This document shows, piece by piece, positions 8,886-18,700 of a stretch of DNA of 64,000 bases. The stretch covers positions 1 through 64,000 of the forward strand of contig CAZZFA010000011.1 of assembly GCA_964653435.1 (NCBI GenBank), read 5' to 3'. Position 1 is the stretch's first letter; every line of letters starts with the position of its first letter. Source of the DNA: CAZMVY01 sp964653435. GTDB lineage: Bacteria > Planctomycetota > Phycisphaerae > UBA1845 > PWPN01. The notes under the pieces were generated by a model that saw only the letters and a program-made list of their open reading frames with translations, did not search any database and was not told where the DNA came from. A program made the translations under genes and the position numbers.

Positions 8886-11582
8886 ATGAGCGCGACCCGT
8901 GGCCACGGTCGAGGCGGTGGCGGGAATCCCTTCTCGGCCGTCTGCGCCGCCCGCCCGGGGCGGGGGATTCACCGCTTCGTCGCGACGACCGCCCTCGTCA
9001 TGCTGCTCCTGTCCGCATGGACCCCCACCGGCGCCGGCCAGACCACCGCCCCTGCCGAAGTCCCGCTTCCGGATACGAAACTCCTCAGCGCGACCGGCGA
9101 CCTCGCGATGGACATGGTCGCGGGGATCGATCGCTTTTTCACACGCGAGCTGGCCGCCTCGCTCGAGCGCCGGGAGCAACACTGGAAACGCGACTACACC
9201 TCGCCCGAAGCCTACGCCCGCTCCGTTGAACCGAATCGCGCCCGGCTCGCCCGGATCATCGGCGCGGTCGATACGCGGGTCTCGCCGGTTGAGATGCACC
9301 TTGTGGCGACCACCACGCGGCCCGCGCGAATCGCCGACCGCGACGGATATACCGTCGAGGCCGTCCGCTGGCCCGTACTCGACGGCGTCGATGCCGAGGG
9401 CCTGTTGCTCCAGCCCAGAGGCAGGCCGATCGCCCGCATTGTCGCCCTGCCCGACGCGGACTGGACGCCGGAGATGCTCGCCGGCCTCGAGCCGGGCATC
9501 GACACCCCGGGGCAGTTCGCCCGCCGCCTCGCCGAGAACGGCTGCCAGGTGCTCATTCCCGTGCTGATCGACCGCCGCGACACCTGGTCCGGCAATCCGA
9601 AGATCCGCATGACGAACCAGCCGCATCGCGAGTTCATCTACCGGATGGCGTTCGAAATGGGCCGCCACATCATCGGCTACGAAGTGCAGAAGGCCCTTGC
9701 CGCCGTCGACTGGTTTGAGAAGGAGAACTCTTCGGCCTCTCTCCCGGAAAGGCGAAACGGTCGCGCCCGAACCGAACGCGAAGCGCAAGCGAGCGCCCGA
9801 TCGGAACGCGCAGCGCAAGCAAGCGCCCAACCCGAACGCGCAGCGCAAGCAAGCGCCCAATCGGAACGCGCAGCGCAAGCAAGCGCCCAATCCGAACGCG
9901 CAGCGCAAGCAAGCGCCTCCTCCGCAATCAACCCGCCGCCCATCGGCGTCATCGGCTACGGCGAAGGCGGTCTCATCGCGTTTTACGCCGGCGCCCTCGA
10001 CACGCGAATCGATGCCGTGTGCGTCAGCGGCTACTTCCAGTCACGGCAGGGCGTGTGGGCGGAACCGATCTATCGCAACGTGTGGGGGCTGCTCGACGAG
10101 TTCGGCGACGCGGAGATTGCGAGCCTCATCGCCCCGCGATCACTCATCATCGAGGCGAGCCGCGGCCCCCGGATCGACGGCCCGCCGCCCGCGCGCGAAG
10201 GCCGCACCGGCGCCGCCCCCGGGCGGCTGGTGCCGCCATCCCCTGCATCCGTCCAGACGGAGTACGACCGCGCCAGAACCTTCTACGAGAAGCTCGGCGT
10301 CGGCGCAAAGCTGACGCTGGTCCTGCCCCCCGAGGGCGACGACCCCGAAAACCAGGGCTCCAGGCCGGCCCTGACGAACTTCCTCGGCGCCCTGGGCTAT
10401 CGAAAGCCGCTCAAGCCGGCCAAACCCGGCGGCGCCGCGAAACTGGCCGTATCCCTCAAGCCCCGCTCCCCCGCCGACCGCGCGCCCTCCCGACCCGAGG
10501 AACCCGCGACCCGCCCGGCCCCGCGATGGAGTCCCGCCGCCGAAGCCCGACTGCACCGCCAGTTCGACCAGCTCGTGGAGTACACGCAGCGCCTCGTGCG
10601 AGAATCGCCCGCCCGCCGTCGCGAGTTCTGGTCGAAGGCTGACGCGTCATCGCTGGAGAAATGGCTCGACTCCTGCAAGTGGTATCGCGATTACCTCTGG
10701 GACGAGATCATCGGCCGATGCGAACCGGCGAGCCTCCCCGCCAACGCGCGGACCCGCCGCGTCTATGACATGCCGAAGTGGACCGGCTACGAAGTGATGC
10801 TCGACGTCTGGCCGGACGTGTTCGCGTACGGAATCCTGCTCGTGCCGAAGGACCTCAGGCCCGGCGAGCGCCGCCCGGTGGTCGTCTGCCAGCACGGGCT
10901 CGAGGGCCGGGCACAGGTCATCTGCGACCCCGCCGCGACGTCCCCGTTCTATCACGCCTTCGGCGCACAGCTCGCCGACCGCGGCTTCATCGTCTACGCA
11001 CCGCAGAATCCGTACATCGGCGACGAGGCGTTCCGCGTCATCCAGCGCAAGGCCAACCCGCTGAAGCGCTCGCTCTTCTCCGTCATCGTCCGCCAGCACG
11101 AGCAGACACTCACCTGGCTCGCTACGCTCCCGTTCGTGGATCCGCAGCGGATCGCGCTTTACGGCCTCTCCTACGGCGGAAAGACGGCCATGCGCGTCCC
11201 GGCCCTGCTCCCGCAATACTGCCTGTCGATCTGCTCGGGCGACTTCAATGAATGGATCGGCAAGATGACGTCACTCGATCTCGTGCCCAGTTACATGTTC
11301 GTCCACGAGTACGAGATGTACGAATTCGACATGGGCAACACGTTCGACTACGCGGAGATCGCCGGCCTGATCGCCCCGCGCCCGTTCATGGTCGAGCGGG
11401 GCCACTACGACCCCGTCGGCACCGATGAGATGGTCGCGTGGGAGTATGCCCGGGTCCGCCGGTTGTACGTCCAGCTCGGCATCGGCGACCGCACGGCCAT
11501 CGAGTTCTTCAACGGCCGGCACGAGATCCACGGCGTCGGCACGTTCGAGTTCCTGGGCAAGCACCTGCACTGGCCGGAGTAG
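8886..11582 (+). CDS. Secreted tandem alpha/beta hydrolase (dienelactone hydrolase/acetylxylan esterase type)
   Basis: The 898-residue protein has an N-terminal signal region (hydrophobic near 30-45) and two hydrolase domains. In the first, the nucleophile elbow reads GYGEGG, with Glu (about residue 360) where Ser is expected, so it is probably not a serine esterase. In the second, GLSYGG (Ser about 762), GHYDPVGTDE and the late RHEIHG give a complete triad. Between domain 1's N-terminal part and its elbow strand is a low-complexity insert made of ten-residue repeats (SERAAQASAQ), encoded by five 30-base repeats. The ATG at 8886 has GAGGAG about 10 bases upstream. It probably deacetylates or de-esterifies carbohydrate outside the cytoplasm. 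The stop is TAG, used here as a normal stop. Confidence 0.75.
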   Translation: MSATRGHGRGGGGNPFSAVCAARPGRGIHRFVATTALVMLLLSAWTPTGAGQTTAPAEVPLPDTKLLSATGDLAMDMVAGIDRFFTRELAASLERREQHWKRDYTSPEAYARSVEPNRARLARIIGAVDTRVSPVEMHLVATTTRPARIADRDGYTVEAVRWPVLDGVDAEGLLLQPRGRPIARIVALPDADWTPEMLAGLEPGIDTPGQFARRLAENGCQVLIPVLIDRRDTWSGNPKIRMTNQPHREFIYRMAFEMGRHIIGYEVQKALAAVDWFEKENSSASLPERRNGRARTEREAQASARSERAAQASAQPERAAQASAQSERAAQASAQSERAAQASASSAINPPPIGVIGYGEGGLIAFYAGALDTRIDAVCVSGYFQSRQGVWAEPIYRNVWGLLDEFGDAEIASLIAPRSLIIEASRGPRIDGPPPAREGRTGAAPGRLVPPSPASVQTEYDRARTFYEKLGVGAKLTLVLPPEGDDPENQGSRPALTNFLGALGYRKPLKPAKPGGAAKLAVSLKPRSPADRAPSRPEEPATRPAPRWSPAAEARLHRQFDQLVEYTQRLVRESPARRREFWSKADASSLEKWLDSCKWYRDYLWDEIIGRCEPASLPANARTRRVYDMPKWTGYEVMLDVWPDVFAYGILLVPKDLRPGERRPVVVCQHGLEGRAQVICDPAATSPFYHAFGAQLADRGFIVYAPQNPYIGDEAFRVIQRKANPLKRSLFSVIVRQHEQTLTWLATLPFVDPQRIALYGLSYGGKTAMRVPALLPQYCLSICSGDFNEWIGKMTSLDLVPSYMFVHEYEMYEFDMGNTFDYAEIAGLIAPRPFMVERGHYDPVGTDEMVAWEYARVRRLYVQLGIGDRTAIEFFNGRHEIHGVGTFEFLGKHLHWPE
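9771..9920 (+). repeat. Five tandem 30-base repeats inside the hydrolase gene
   Basis: Copies run 9771-9800, 9801-9830, 9831-9860, 9861-9890 and 9891-9920. The core is GAACGCGCAGCGCAAGCAAG followed by CGCCC. The last four are nearly identical, the first has diverged. The period is a multiple of three, so the reading frame is kept. Confidence 0.9.
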
Positions 11583-11743
11583 GCGTCACAGGCGCATCAC
11601 ACGAAGCGTCCCGCTGCGCAATGCAGCGACCACCCGCGCGGTAACCCTCGCGGGCCATGCGTGAGACATCGGGGACGGCGCCCGGGCCGGGTACTCTCCG
11701 CGGCATCCGAATACCAGGGTTCGGGCAGGAGCAGGCCCGTGCT

Positions 11744-13522
11744 CTACTTCGCCGTCAGGCGGCGATCGAGCGAGTCCAGTTCATCGATCATCGCGTGCGG
11801 CAATCGTTCGCCGAACTGCTTGAAGAACTCGCGGATGCTCTCGACCTCCTGCCGCCACTCCGCCGGATCGACGGCCAGAAGCTCCTCGATGACCTTCTCC
11901 GAAAGCGTCAGACCGGTCAGGTCGAGGCTCTTCGGCGTCGGGACATAGCCGATCGGCGTCGGGACCGCATCGGCCTCGCCGCGGCAGCGGTCGAGGATCC
12001 ACTCGAGGACGCGAAGGTTGTCGCCGTAGCCCGGCCAGAGGTAGTCGCCGTTCTCGTCCGTGCGGAACCAGTTCACGTGGAAGATCTTCGGGGGCCGCGT
12101 CATCTGCTGGCCCATTTGCAGCCAGTGGCGGAAGTAGTCGGCCATGTCGTATCCGCAGAAGGGCAACATCGCCATCGGATCGCGCCGGACTTCGCCCAGC
12201 TTGCCGTACTGGGCGGCCGTCCGCTCCGAAGCCATTGTCGCCCCGATGAATACGCCATGCTGCCAACTGTAGCTCTGATACACCAGCGGCGCCAGGCGCG
12301 CCCGCCGGCCGCCGAAGATGATCGCCGAGATCGGCATACCGTGGTGGTGGTCGAGCCGGAACGTCACGGACGGGCATTGCGAAATCGGCGCGGTGAAGCG
12401 GGCATTCGGATGGGCGCCGGGTACGGGCTTGCCGTCCTCGCCGATCATCCCCGGCTTCCACGGATCGCCCTTCCAGTCGATGCCCTGGGCCGGCGGGTTC
12501 CCGTCGGCGCCTTCCCACCAGATCGTGTTGCCGGGCCGCAGCAGAACGTTCGTGAAGATCGTGTTGCGGCGGATCATGGCGACCGCGTTGGGGTTGGTCG
12601 TGGAGTTCGTTCCGGGCACGACGCCGAAACAGCCGATCTCGGGGTTGACCGCCCAGAGGGCGCCGTCCGTGTCGATCCGCATCCAGGCGATGTCGTCGCC
12701 GACGGTCCAGATCCGGTAGCCCTTGCGGGTGAGTCCCTCGGGCGGGACGAGCATGGCGAGATTCGTCTTGCCGCAGGCGCTGGGGAAGGCCGCGGCGACG
12801 TACTCGATCCGCCCGGCGGGGTTCTCCACGCCGAGGATGAGCATGTGCTCGGCGAGCCAGCCCTCGCGGCGGGCCTGGTAACTCGCGATCCGCAGCCCCA
12901 TGCACTTCTTGCAGAGCAGGACATTGCCGCCGTAGCCGGAGCCAACGCTCCAGATCGTGTTGTCCTCCGGGAAATGGAGGATCAGGCGACGGTTCACGTC
13001 GAGGTCGGCCTTGCTGTGGAGGCAGCGGGTGAACACACCGTCGGTGCCGAGCTTCTTGAGGACCTCGGCGCCGCAGCGAACCATGATCAGCATGTTGAGC
13101 ACGACGTAGATGCTGTCGGTCAGCTCCACGCCGATCTTGGAGAAGATCGACCCGATCGGCCCCATCGAGAACGGGATGACATACATCGTCCGTCCCCGCA
13201 TCGCGCCCTTGAAGATCTCGCCGGCACGCCGATAGCCCTCCTCGGGAGCCATCCAGTTGTTGGTCGGGCCTGCGTCCTCCTTGTTCCTTGTGCAGATGTA
13301 CGTCAGGTGCTCCGTGCGGGCCACGTCGTTCTTCGCCGTACGGTGGAAGTAGCAGCCGGGCCACTTCTCCTGGTTCAGCTCGATCAGCTCGCCCGTTGCG
13401 AGGGCCTCTTTTCGCAACGAAGCCGCCTGCTCGGGCGAGCCGTCGATCCAGACGATCCTGTCCGGCTGGCACAGGGCCGCGCATTCCTCGACCCAACGCT
13501 TCAGTTCAGCATGGTTCGTCAT
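11744..13522 (-). CDS. pckG: Phosphoenolpyruvate carboxykinase, GTP-dependent
   Basis: The 592-residue cytoplasmic enzyme converts oxaloacetate and GTP to phosphoenolpyruvate, CO2 and GDP, or runs in reverse in some anaerobes. The P-loop AFPSACGKTNLAM (about 245-257) contains the reactive cysteine of the GTP class. FSMGPIGS and the RWYG-like substrate regions and the length also fit the GTP rather than the ATP family. The ATG at 13522 was chosen because conserved sequence begins there; upstream in-frame codons to 13675 are arginine-rich and not conserved. It lies 160 bases downstream of the microcompartment shell gene on the same strand, so cotranscription is possible but not shown. Confidence 0.95.
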   Translation of the reverse strand: MTNHAELKRWVEECAALCQPDRIVWIDGSPEQAASLRKEALATGELIELNQEKWPGCYFHRTAKNDVARTEHLTYICTRNKEDAGPTNNWMAPEEGYRRAGEIFKGAMRGRTMYVIPFSMGPIGSIFSKIGVELTDSIYVVLNMLIMVRCGAEVLKKLGTDGVFTRCLHSKADLDVNRRLILHFPEDNTIWSVGSGYGGNVLLCKKCMGLRIASYQARREGWLAEHMLILGVENPAGRIEYVAAAFPSACGKTNLAMLVPPEGLTRKGYRIWTVGDDIAWMRIDTDGALWAVNPEIGCFGVVPGTNSTTNPNAVAMIRRNTIFTNVLLRPGNTIWWEGADGNPPAQGIDWKGDPWKPGMIGEDGKPVPGAHPNARFTAPISQCPSVTFRLDHHHGMPISAIIFGGRRARLAPLVYQSYSWQHGVFIGATMASERTAAQYGKLGEVRRDPMAMLPFCGYDMADYFRHWLQMGQQMTRPPKIFHVNWFRTDENGDYLWPGYGDNLRVLEWILDRCRGEADAVPTPIGYVPTPKSLDLTGLTLSEKVIEELLAVDPAEWRQEVESIREFFKQFGERLPHAMIDELDSLDRRLTAK

Positions 13523-13681
13523 GACACCTTCCGTGTTTTTCCAGGGTCCGGCCCAGGGTCGATACACCCCTCGTCCCGGGCGGCCACGTCCGCCGACGCG
13601 CCTCACCCATATTAGCGGGGCCCGCGATGTTTGCCAACGCCGCCGCCCGCCGTGGTGCGCGAGAGAATCTCGCAAGCCTGT

Positions 13682-14236
13682 TCAGATGTATTCGGAGAAC
13701 AGCTCCTTGCTCGGTCCGGGGATGACGACGGCCGAGACGAGCACGCCCTTCTCCCGCGCGACCGCGGCGCCCGCGTCCACGCCCGTGCGGCAGTTCGCCA
13801 CGGTGCCGGCCATCAGCATGAAGCCCTTGCCGCCCAGGGCCATCGCCAGGTGGATGCGGAACAGCGTGACGGCCGCCGCCTTCGCGGCGGCATCCGCGGC
13901 CAGCAGGATGCTCGCGGCCGAGAACGTCTCGACGATACCGATCGCCCCGGGCGTTTCGTCGGCGATCTCGACCGACTGCGCCAGCGCCGGAAAGACGCCG
14001 GGATGCACGTTCGCGATCGTGATGGAATCGATCACGCCGTCCGGCGCCGCATCCAGTCCGGCCGCCACGCTTGCCTCGACGGCCGCCACACGCCCCGTCA
14101 CCACGTTGATGTACTTGCCCGAACAGATCGTCCGCGCCAGTACGAGAGATACGTCCGCCGCCTTGAGCATGGCATCCTGTACCTGGTACCCGATGCCCAC
14201 GCTCGTCAGTTCGATCATTCCGATGGCTTCACGCAT
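13682..14236 (-). CDS. pduT: Tandem-domain microcompartment shell protein, PduT-like (BMC-T)
   Basis: Two BMC domains in 184 residues: the first begins EAIGMIELTSVGIG, the second GAIGIVETFSAASI. This is the size and layout of PduT. Cys38, in TICSGKY, is at the position of the cysteine that holds a [4Fe-4S] cluster at the pore of PduT trimers, so electron passage across a protein shell is likely. The PduS-like Fe-S flavoprotein is encoded directly upstream, matching the known PduS-PduT partnership. No hexameric or pentameric shell genes or signature enzymes lie in the window, so the main microcompartment locus must be elsewhere if present. The ATG at 14236 gives the conserved N-terminus. Confidence 0.88.
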   Translation of the reverse strand: MREAIGMIELTSVGIGYQVQDAMLKAADVSLVLARTICSGKYINVVTGRVAAVEASVAAGLDAAPDGVIDSITIANVHPGVFPALAQSVEIADETPGAIGIVETFSAASILLAADAAAKAAAVTLFRIHLAMALGGKGFMLMAGTVANCRTGVDAGAAVAREKGVLVSAVVIPGPSKELFSEYI

Positions 14237-14239
14237 GGT

Positions 14240-14279
14240 CCGTTAATCCGTTGATCCGGTAGCCCGTTATTCCGGCACC
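14240..14279. repeat. Degenerate 8-base tandem repeats
   Basis: CCGTTAAT, CCGTTGAT, CCGGTAGC, CCGTTATT and CCGGCACC follow one another without gaps in the space between the PduS-like and PduT-like genes. The first copy abuts the ribosome-binding region of the shell gene. Confidence 0.6.
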
Positions 14280-14318
14280 CGTGACCCCTCGCCCCCCTTT
14301 CATCAGGAAGCGATGCTC

Positions 14319-15626
14319 TCACGATGCTTCGATCGTGACGGCTTCCCCCACACTCGCCACCTTGCCCGCGATGCTCGCATGAATCACCGCGCCGAGTTGC
14401 CCATCCGGCGGCCGGGCGACGACATCGCCGACGTTGACCCGGTCGCCGACCTTCACCGCGGGCACCGCCGGCGCGCCGGCGTGCTGCTTGAGGGGAAGCG
14501 TCACGCGCGAGGCCGCGTACGGCTGATCCCGCAGCGGCCCCTTGTTCTCAAACGAGGCGAGGCCGAGCTTGCGGATCAGCCGCGCGATCGGCACCCGCCG
14601 GTTCGCCAAATGCGTCCGGGCCCGCGTTGGATTCGCCGCAACCTCCCACTTCCTGCCTTCTTTCGCCAGCCGCCGCTTGTTCTGCGTGCAGACGTTCTTC
14701 GGATCGAGATCCTCCGGGCAGGCCATCATCGTGCAGAGGTTGCACTCGCAGCAGAACTGTGTCCCGAGTACGTTCGCCTCGCCGACGCGGTTGAACACGA
14801 GCGACCGCATCGCCTTGTGCGGCTCGATCGGGTGCCCGAGCAGGTACCGCGGGCAGAACTCCGTGCAGAACGAGCACTGATCGCACGCGCTCGCCCCGAT
14901 CCGCGCGATCGACTTCCACGGCAGCCGGTACCGCTCGACGAGCCGATGGTCGCGCGGGAGCACGATCAGCCCGCCCGTCGTCTTCGTGATCGGCTCGTTG
15001 AAGTCCTCCGACAGCCGGCCCATCATCGCCCCGCCGACCAGCGCGACCGGGTCGCTCACCGTGGGCCCGCCCGCCAGGGCGATCGCCTCGCGAAATGTGA
15101 CTCCGACGGGAACGCGAACCGTCGACGGAGCGGCCACGGCGCCGGCCACCGTGAGGAACTTCTCGGTCACGGGCCGGCCGCGAGCCACGTTATACGCCGT
15201 CTCCACGTTGATCACGACCACGTTGACGGCCAGCGGGATCTTCCCCGGCGGGATGATCCGCCCTGTCACGTCGTAGACAAGGATGAATTCGTCGCCCGCC
15301 GGATAGCTGTCGGACAGTTCGGCGATCCGCATATTCGGCCCGAGTTTCGGGCGAAGCGCATCGATCACGTCGTGATACTTGTACTTGATGCCGACGACGG
15401 CCTCGCGGGCCCCGACCAGCTCCGCCCCGGCCCGCAGGCCCGCCAGCACCTCGTCGGGGTAGGCCCGCAGCAGCTCCTTGTCCTTGTGCAGCAGCGGCTC
15501 GCACTCCGCCGCGTTCAGCAGGATGAACTCGGCCTTCGCGCGGAGCTTCACATGCGTGGGAAACCCCGCCCCGCCGGCCCCGACAACGCCGTTCAACGCA
15601 ATCTGTTCGATGGATGTTGCTGTCAT
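14319..15626 (-). CDS. pduS: PduS-like Fe-S flavoprotein reductase (RnfC-like)
   Basis: The 435-residue protein matches PduS in length and order: a glycine-rich nucleotide region (VVGAGGAGFPTHVK), an NAAECEPLL segment shared with RnfC, a soluble ligand-binding middle part, and two ferredoxin-like cysteine clusters, CDQCSFCTEFCP near residue 250 and CCECNLCTMMACP near 290. A lipoyl/RnfC-type sandwich domain closes the protein (VGDRVNVGDVV). In propanediol microcompartments PduS reduces cobalamin and passes electrons by way of PduT. Here it sits 82 bases before the PduT-like gene on the same strand. No B12 enzyme lies nearby, so the electron acceptor is unknown. Confidence 0.87.
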   Translation of the reverse strand: MTATSIEQIALNGVVGAGGAGFPTHVKLRAKAEFILLNAAECEPLLHKDKELLRAYPDEVLAGLRAGAELVGAREAVVGIKYKYHDVIDALRPKLGPNMRIAELSDSYPAGDEFILVYDVTGRIIPPGKIPLAVNVVVINVETAYNVARGRPVTEKFLTVAGAVAAPSTVRVPVGVTFREAIALAGGPTVSDPVALVGGAMMGRLSEDFNEPITKTTGGLIVLPRDHRLVERYRLPWKSIARIGASACDQCSFCTEFCPRYLLGHPIEPHKAMRSLVFNRVGEANVLGTQFCCECNLCTMMACPEDLDPKNVCTQNKRRLAKEGRKWEVAANPTRARTHLANRRVPIARLIRKLGLASFENKGPLRDQPYAASRVTLPLKQHAGAPAVPAVKVGDRVNVGDVVARPPDGQLGAVIHASIAGKVASVGEAVTIEAS

Positions 15627-15720
15627 ACGTAATACCCGGCCGACATGAAACTACCAGAGACCGGGCGGCTCTGCCAGTCCGCGAACCGCGCGGGCAGGGC
15701 CGTGCGCGTCCGCTCCTCAC

Positions 15721-18700
15721 TCATCGGCAGGCGGGCGGCCGGTTCGGGCCGTTGAAACATCCCTGGAAGACTGTGAAATCCGCCAGGTCGACGTCACCGT
15801 CGTGGTCGAGATCCGCGGGCACGCACTCGGGAAGGCACGGCCGGTTCGGCCCCTGGAAGCACATCTGGAAGTACTCGTAATCGCTGAGGTCCGTGTCGCC
15901 GTCGCCGTCAAAGTCCGCCGGAACCGGGCACGAACCGTACGCCGTCAGGTCCGATTCCGCGAAGTCCGCCGGCACTCCCTGGCCGGCCGACAGCCCGGCC
16001 AGACCGTCCGTCGCGGCAACGTCGAGATACGTAAGGCGAATCCGCCCGTCGAAGAACATCTCGATCTGGAAGCTGTTCGTCGTCGCCGCCCCCCACTCGG
16101 GGACATTCGCGTACGTCACGGCGACGCGGTCGGCCGACTGCTTCCAGGAAACCGTGCCGCCTGCCCCGGGGTTCAAATCGTCGAAGAGCGCCGCGATGCG
16201 CGGCCGGCTGAAGTGGTTGGCGAGCGACTCCTGATAACTGGTGTCGCCCATCGTGAAGGTCACATAGCCGTTGCTGCCGACGTAGAAATCCGAATACGGC
16301 GTGCCGTACAGGCGCACCTGCGCCCCGCCCGTAAGCGTCACGGCCGCGAAGGAGTCGTCGCCCAGCGAAAGCACCGTGCCGCCGCTCGGATCCGTAAAGA
16401 ACGCGTCGGCCGCCTCGCTGCACGCATGGTAGAAGTCGCCCGAGCCGTCGGGCCGGAAGAGGATGGCCCGCCCGCGCAGGTCGTTGTCGTTCGAGGTGAA
16501 CAGCTCGGTGAAGTAATCCGGCTGGTCGAGCGTCGCAAAGGCATAGCACACGCCGGAATTGTCGTCGATCGCCGTATTGCCCGCCGTATCCGTCGCCTCG
16601 ACCGCGTAGGAATACGTCATCCTGGGGACCAGGCCGCTCAGGTTGACCACGTGGGTCGTTCCGACGGAACCATCCTGCGCACGATCCAGTTGGCTGCACG
16701 CGGTTCCGTAGCGAACACGGGCCGTCGCCGCCTCATCGGTGGTGAAGGTGATCGTCGCCGTCGATCCGGTGAGGTCCGTGACCGCCACATTCGAGATCAT
16801 CGGCGGGAGGCAATCGGCGACGGCTACGGCCTGGGCCGTAGCGGGCAGGCCGCTGCCGTCGTCGGCGTCCTGGTACGTTACGACGAGCGTTTCTCCGTGC
16901 GCCAGCTCCAGCACGCCGTCGCCCACGACGACCGGCCCCGCCCCCGCGGGGATCGAGCCGACAAAGACTGCCGACCCGGCCGGCGTCTCGGTAAGCGTCG
17001 CCGCCTCGGCGTCGCCGCCCGTCGTGGTCACGGACACGGCGGACGTGCCGGCGTTGCGCAGATCGGCATCGCTCAGCGTGATCTCGATCGTGGCGCCGCA
17101 GTTGTACACATCCCGCGCGAACGACACGGCCCCGGCGGAGCCGGGCCCCTGGCCGCTCATCAGCAGAGAGTAGTACTGCTGCCCATTCGTCAGCAACCCC
17201 TTATGCGAAACCTGCACGGTGTACACGCCCGCGGCCGGCGGCGCGGCGATGTATACCTGCTCGACATTATCGCGGCTGTTGTCGCCGACGCCCGCCGCCA
17301 GAGCCGGGTGGGCGGGATCCAGGACATAGGGGTAGTACACCGTCGAACCGCCCGGCGCGACGACTCGCAGGTCGAGATCGTTCACCAGTCGAGGCGCCGG
17401 ATTGTCCAGCCCTCCCAGCGCCGCCGCGGGAGGATCGGTCCAGCACAGCGTCACGCGGATCGGGTGCGTGCCATCCCAGTTCAGCCGGTACGTAGCCGTC
17501 GGCCGCGATCCGTCCAGCCGATCTTCGACGATACCCTTCGCGGAGGGCAGATCGTAAGACGCCCGGATATGGTCGGCCGCCGCCTTGACGTTCATCAGCC
17601 CCCAGCCGGTGCGGTAGTCGGGCCCGGGGTTGTCGAGGTCGTCGGCGGTATGAATGATCAACCCCTTCAGTGTACTGGCCCGCATGTACTGCCCGGGGAA
17701 AAGCTTCCCGTAGTATTCGCACAGCAGCACGGCCGAACCCGCCGCATTCGGCGTGGACATGCTCGTGCCCGAGTAGGTGGCATAGCTGGCGTCGCTGCCG
17801 GCGGTGCATGAGTACAACCCGACGCCGTTGGCCATGATGTCCGGCTTGACCCGCCCGTCGTCGGTCGGGCCCCAGCAACTGAACGCCGCCATCGTCGCGG
17901 CGGCGACGGAGCGGAGGCCGCCGGAAACGGCGTCGTTGACGGCTCCGACCGTCATCACGTTCTTCGCCGTGGCGACGATGCCGACCGTATCGAAGCCGCC
18001 GTTGTCCCACCCGTCGCTGTACGGGTCGGTCGCCGGGTCGTAGGCCTTCGTGACCCAGGTGCCCGCGCTGTTGCTCCAATACTGGAAGCTGCTCCCGGCG
18101 GACGGCGCGGTCTCGTTGCGGTCGTTGCCCGCCGCCTTGAAGGGAAGGTAGTATGGGGCGTTGTAGCAGACCGCATCCCATTCCCGCGTGATGTCATCAT
18201 AGCTTCCGAAGCTGTCCGACTCACGATACCCCCAGGTTCCGTACCAGCGGGGCGGCGAGAAACTCCACGACCACCCGGCGAGGTAACCGTACGAGTGGTT
18301 GGAAACCTGGATCCGCCCGGGCTCCCCTGCGTACGACATCGCCTGAAGCGTCATCTCCGCCGTGTCGTTCGTCCAGTCATACGAACTGATGAGCACGCTC
18401 GGCGCCATCCCGAGCGCGGCCGCCACCACCCCGGCCGCGCCAATCGTCCCGCCCACATGCGTAGCGTGGTCGATCATGGACGCGCCGTCGCGCACGGTGA
18501 CGCGCCCGCCGAACTCCTGGTGCGTCGCCCGCAGAGCGCCGCCATCCCAGATGCCGACAGTCCACCCGGCCCCGTTCAGGTCGTACGGCGGCGTGTTGCG
18601 AATCAGGTTCGCCCCGGTGGATATGGCGGCATTCACGTTCTCGGTGGCATACATGTAGACCTTGCCGTTTTCGATCGCCATCAGTTCGAAAACGACGCCG

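Noticed and set aside
9771..9920. Possible CRISPR array
   Set aside because: The copies are directly adjacent, without spacers, and lie in-frame within a gene.
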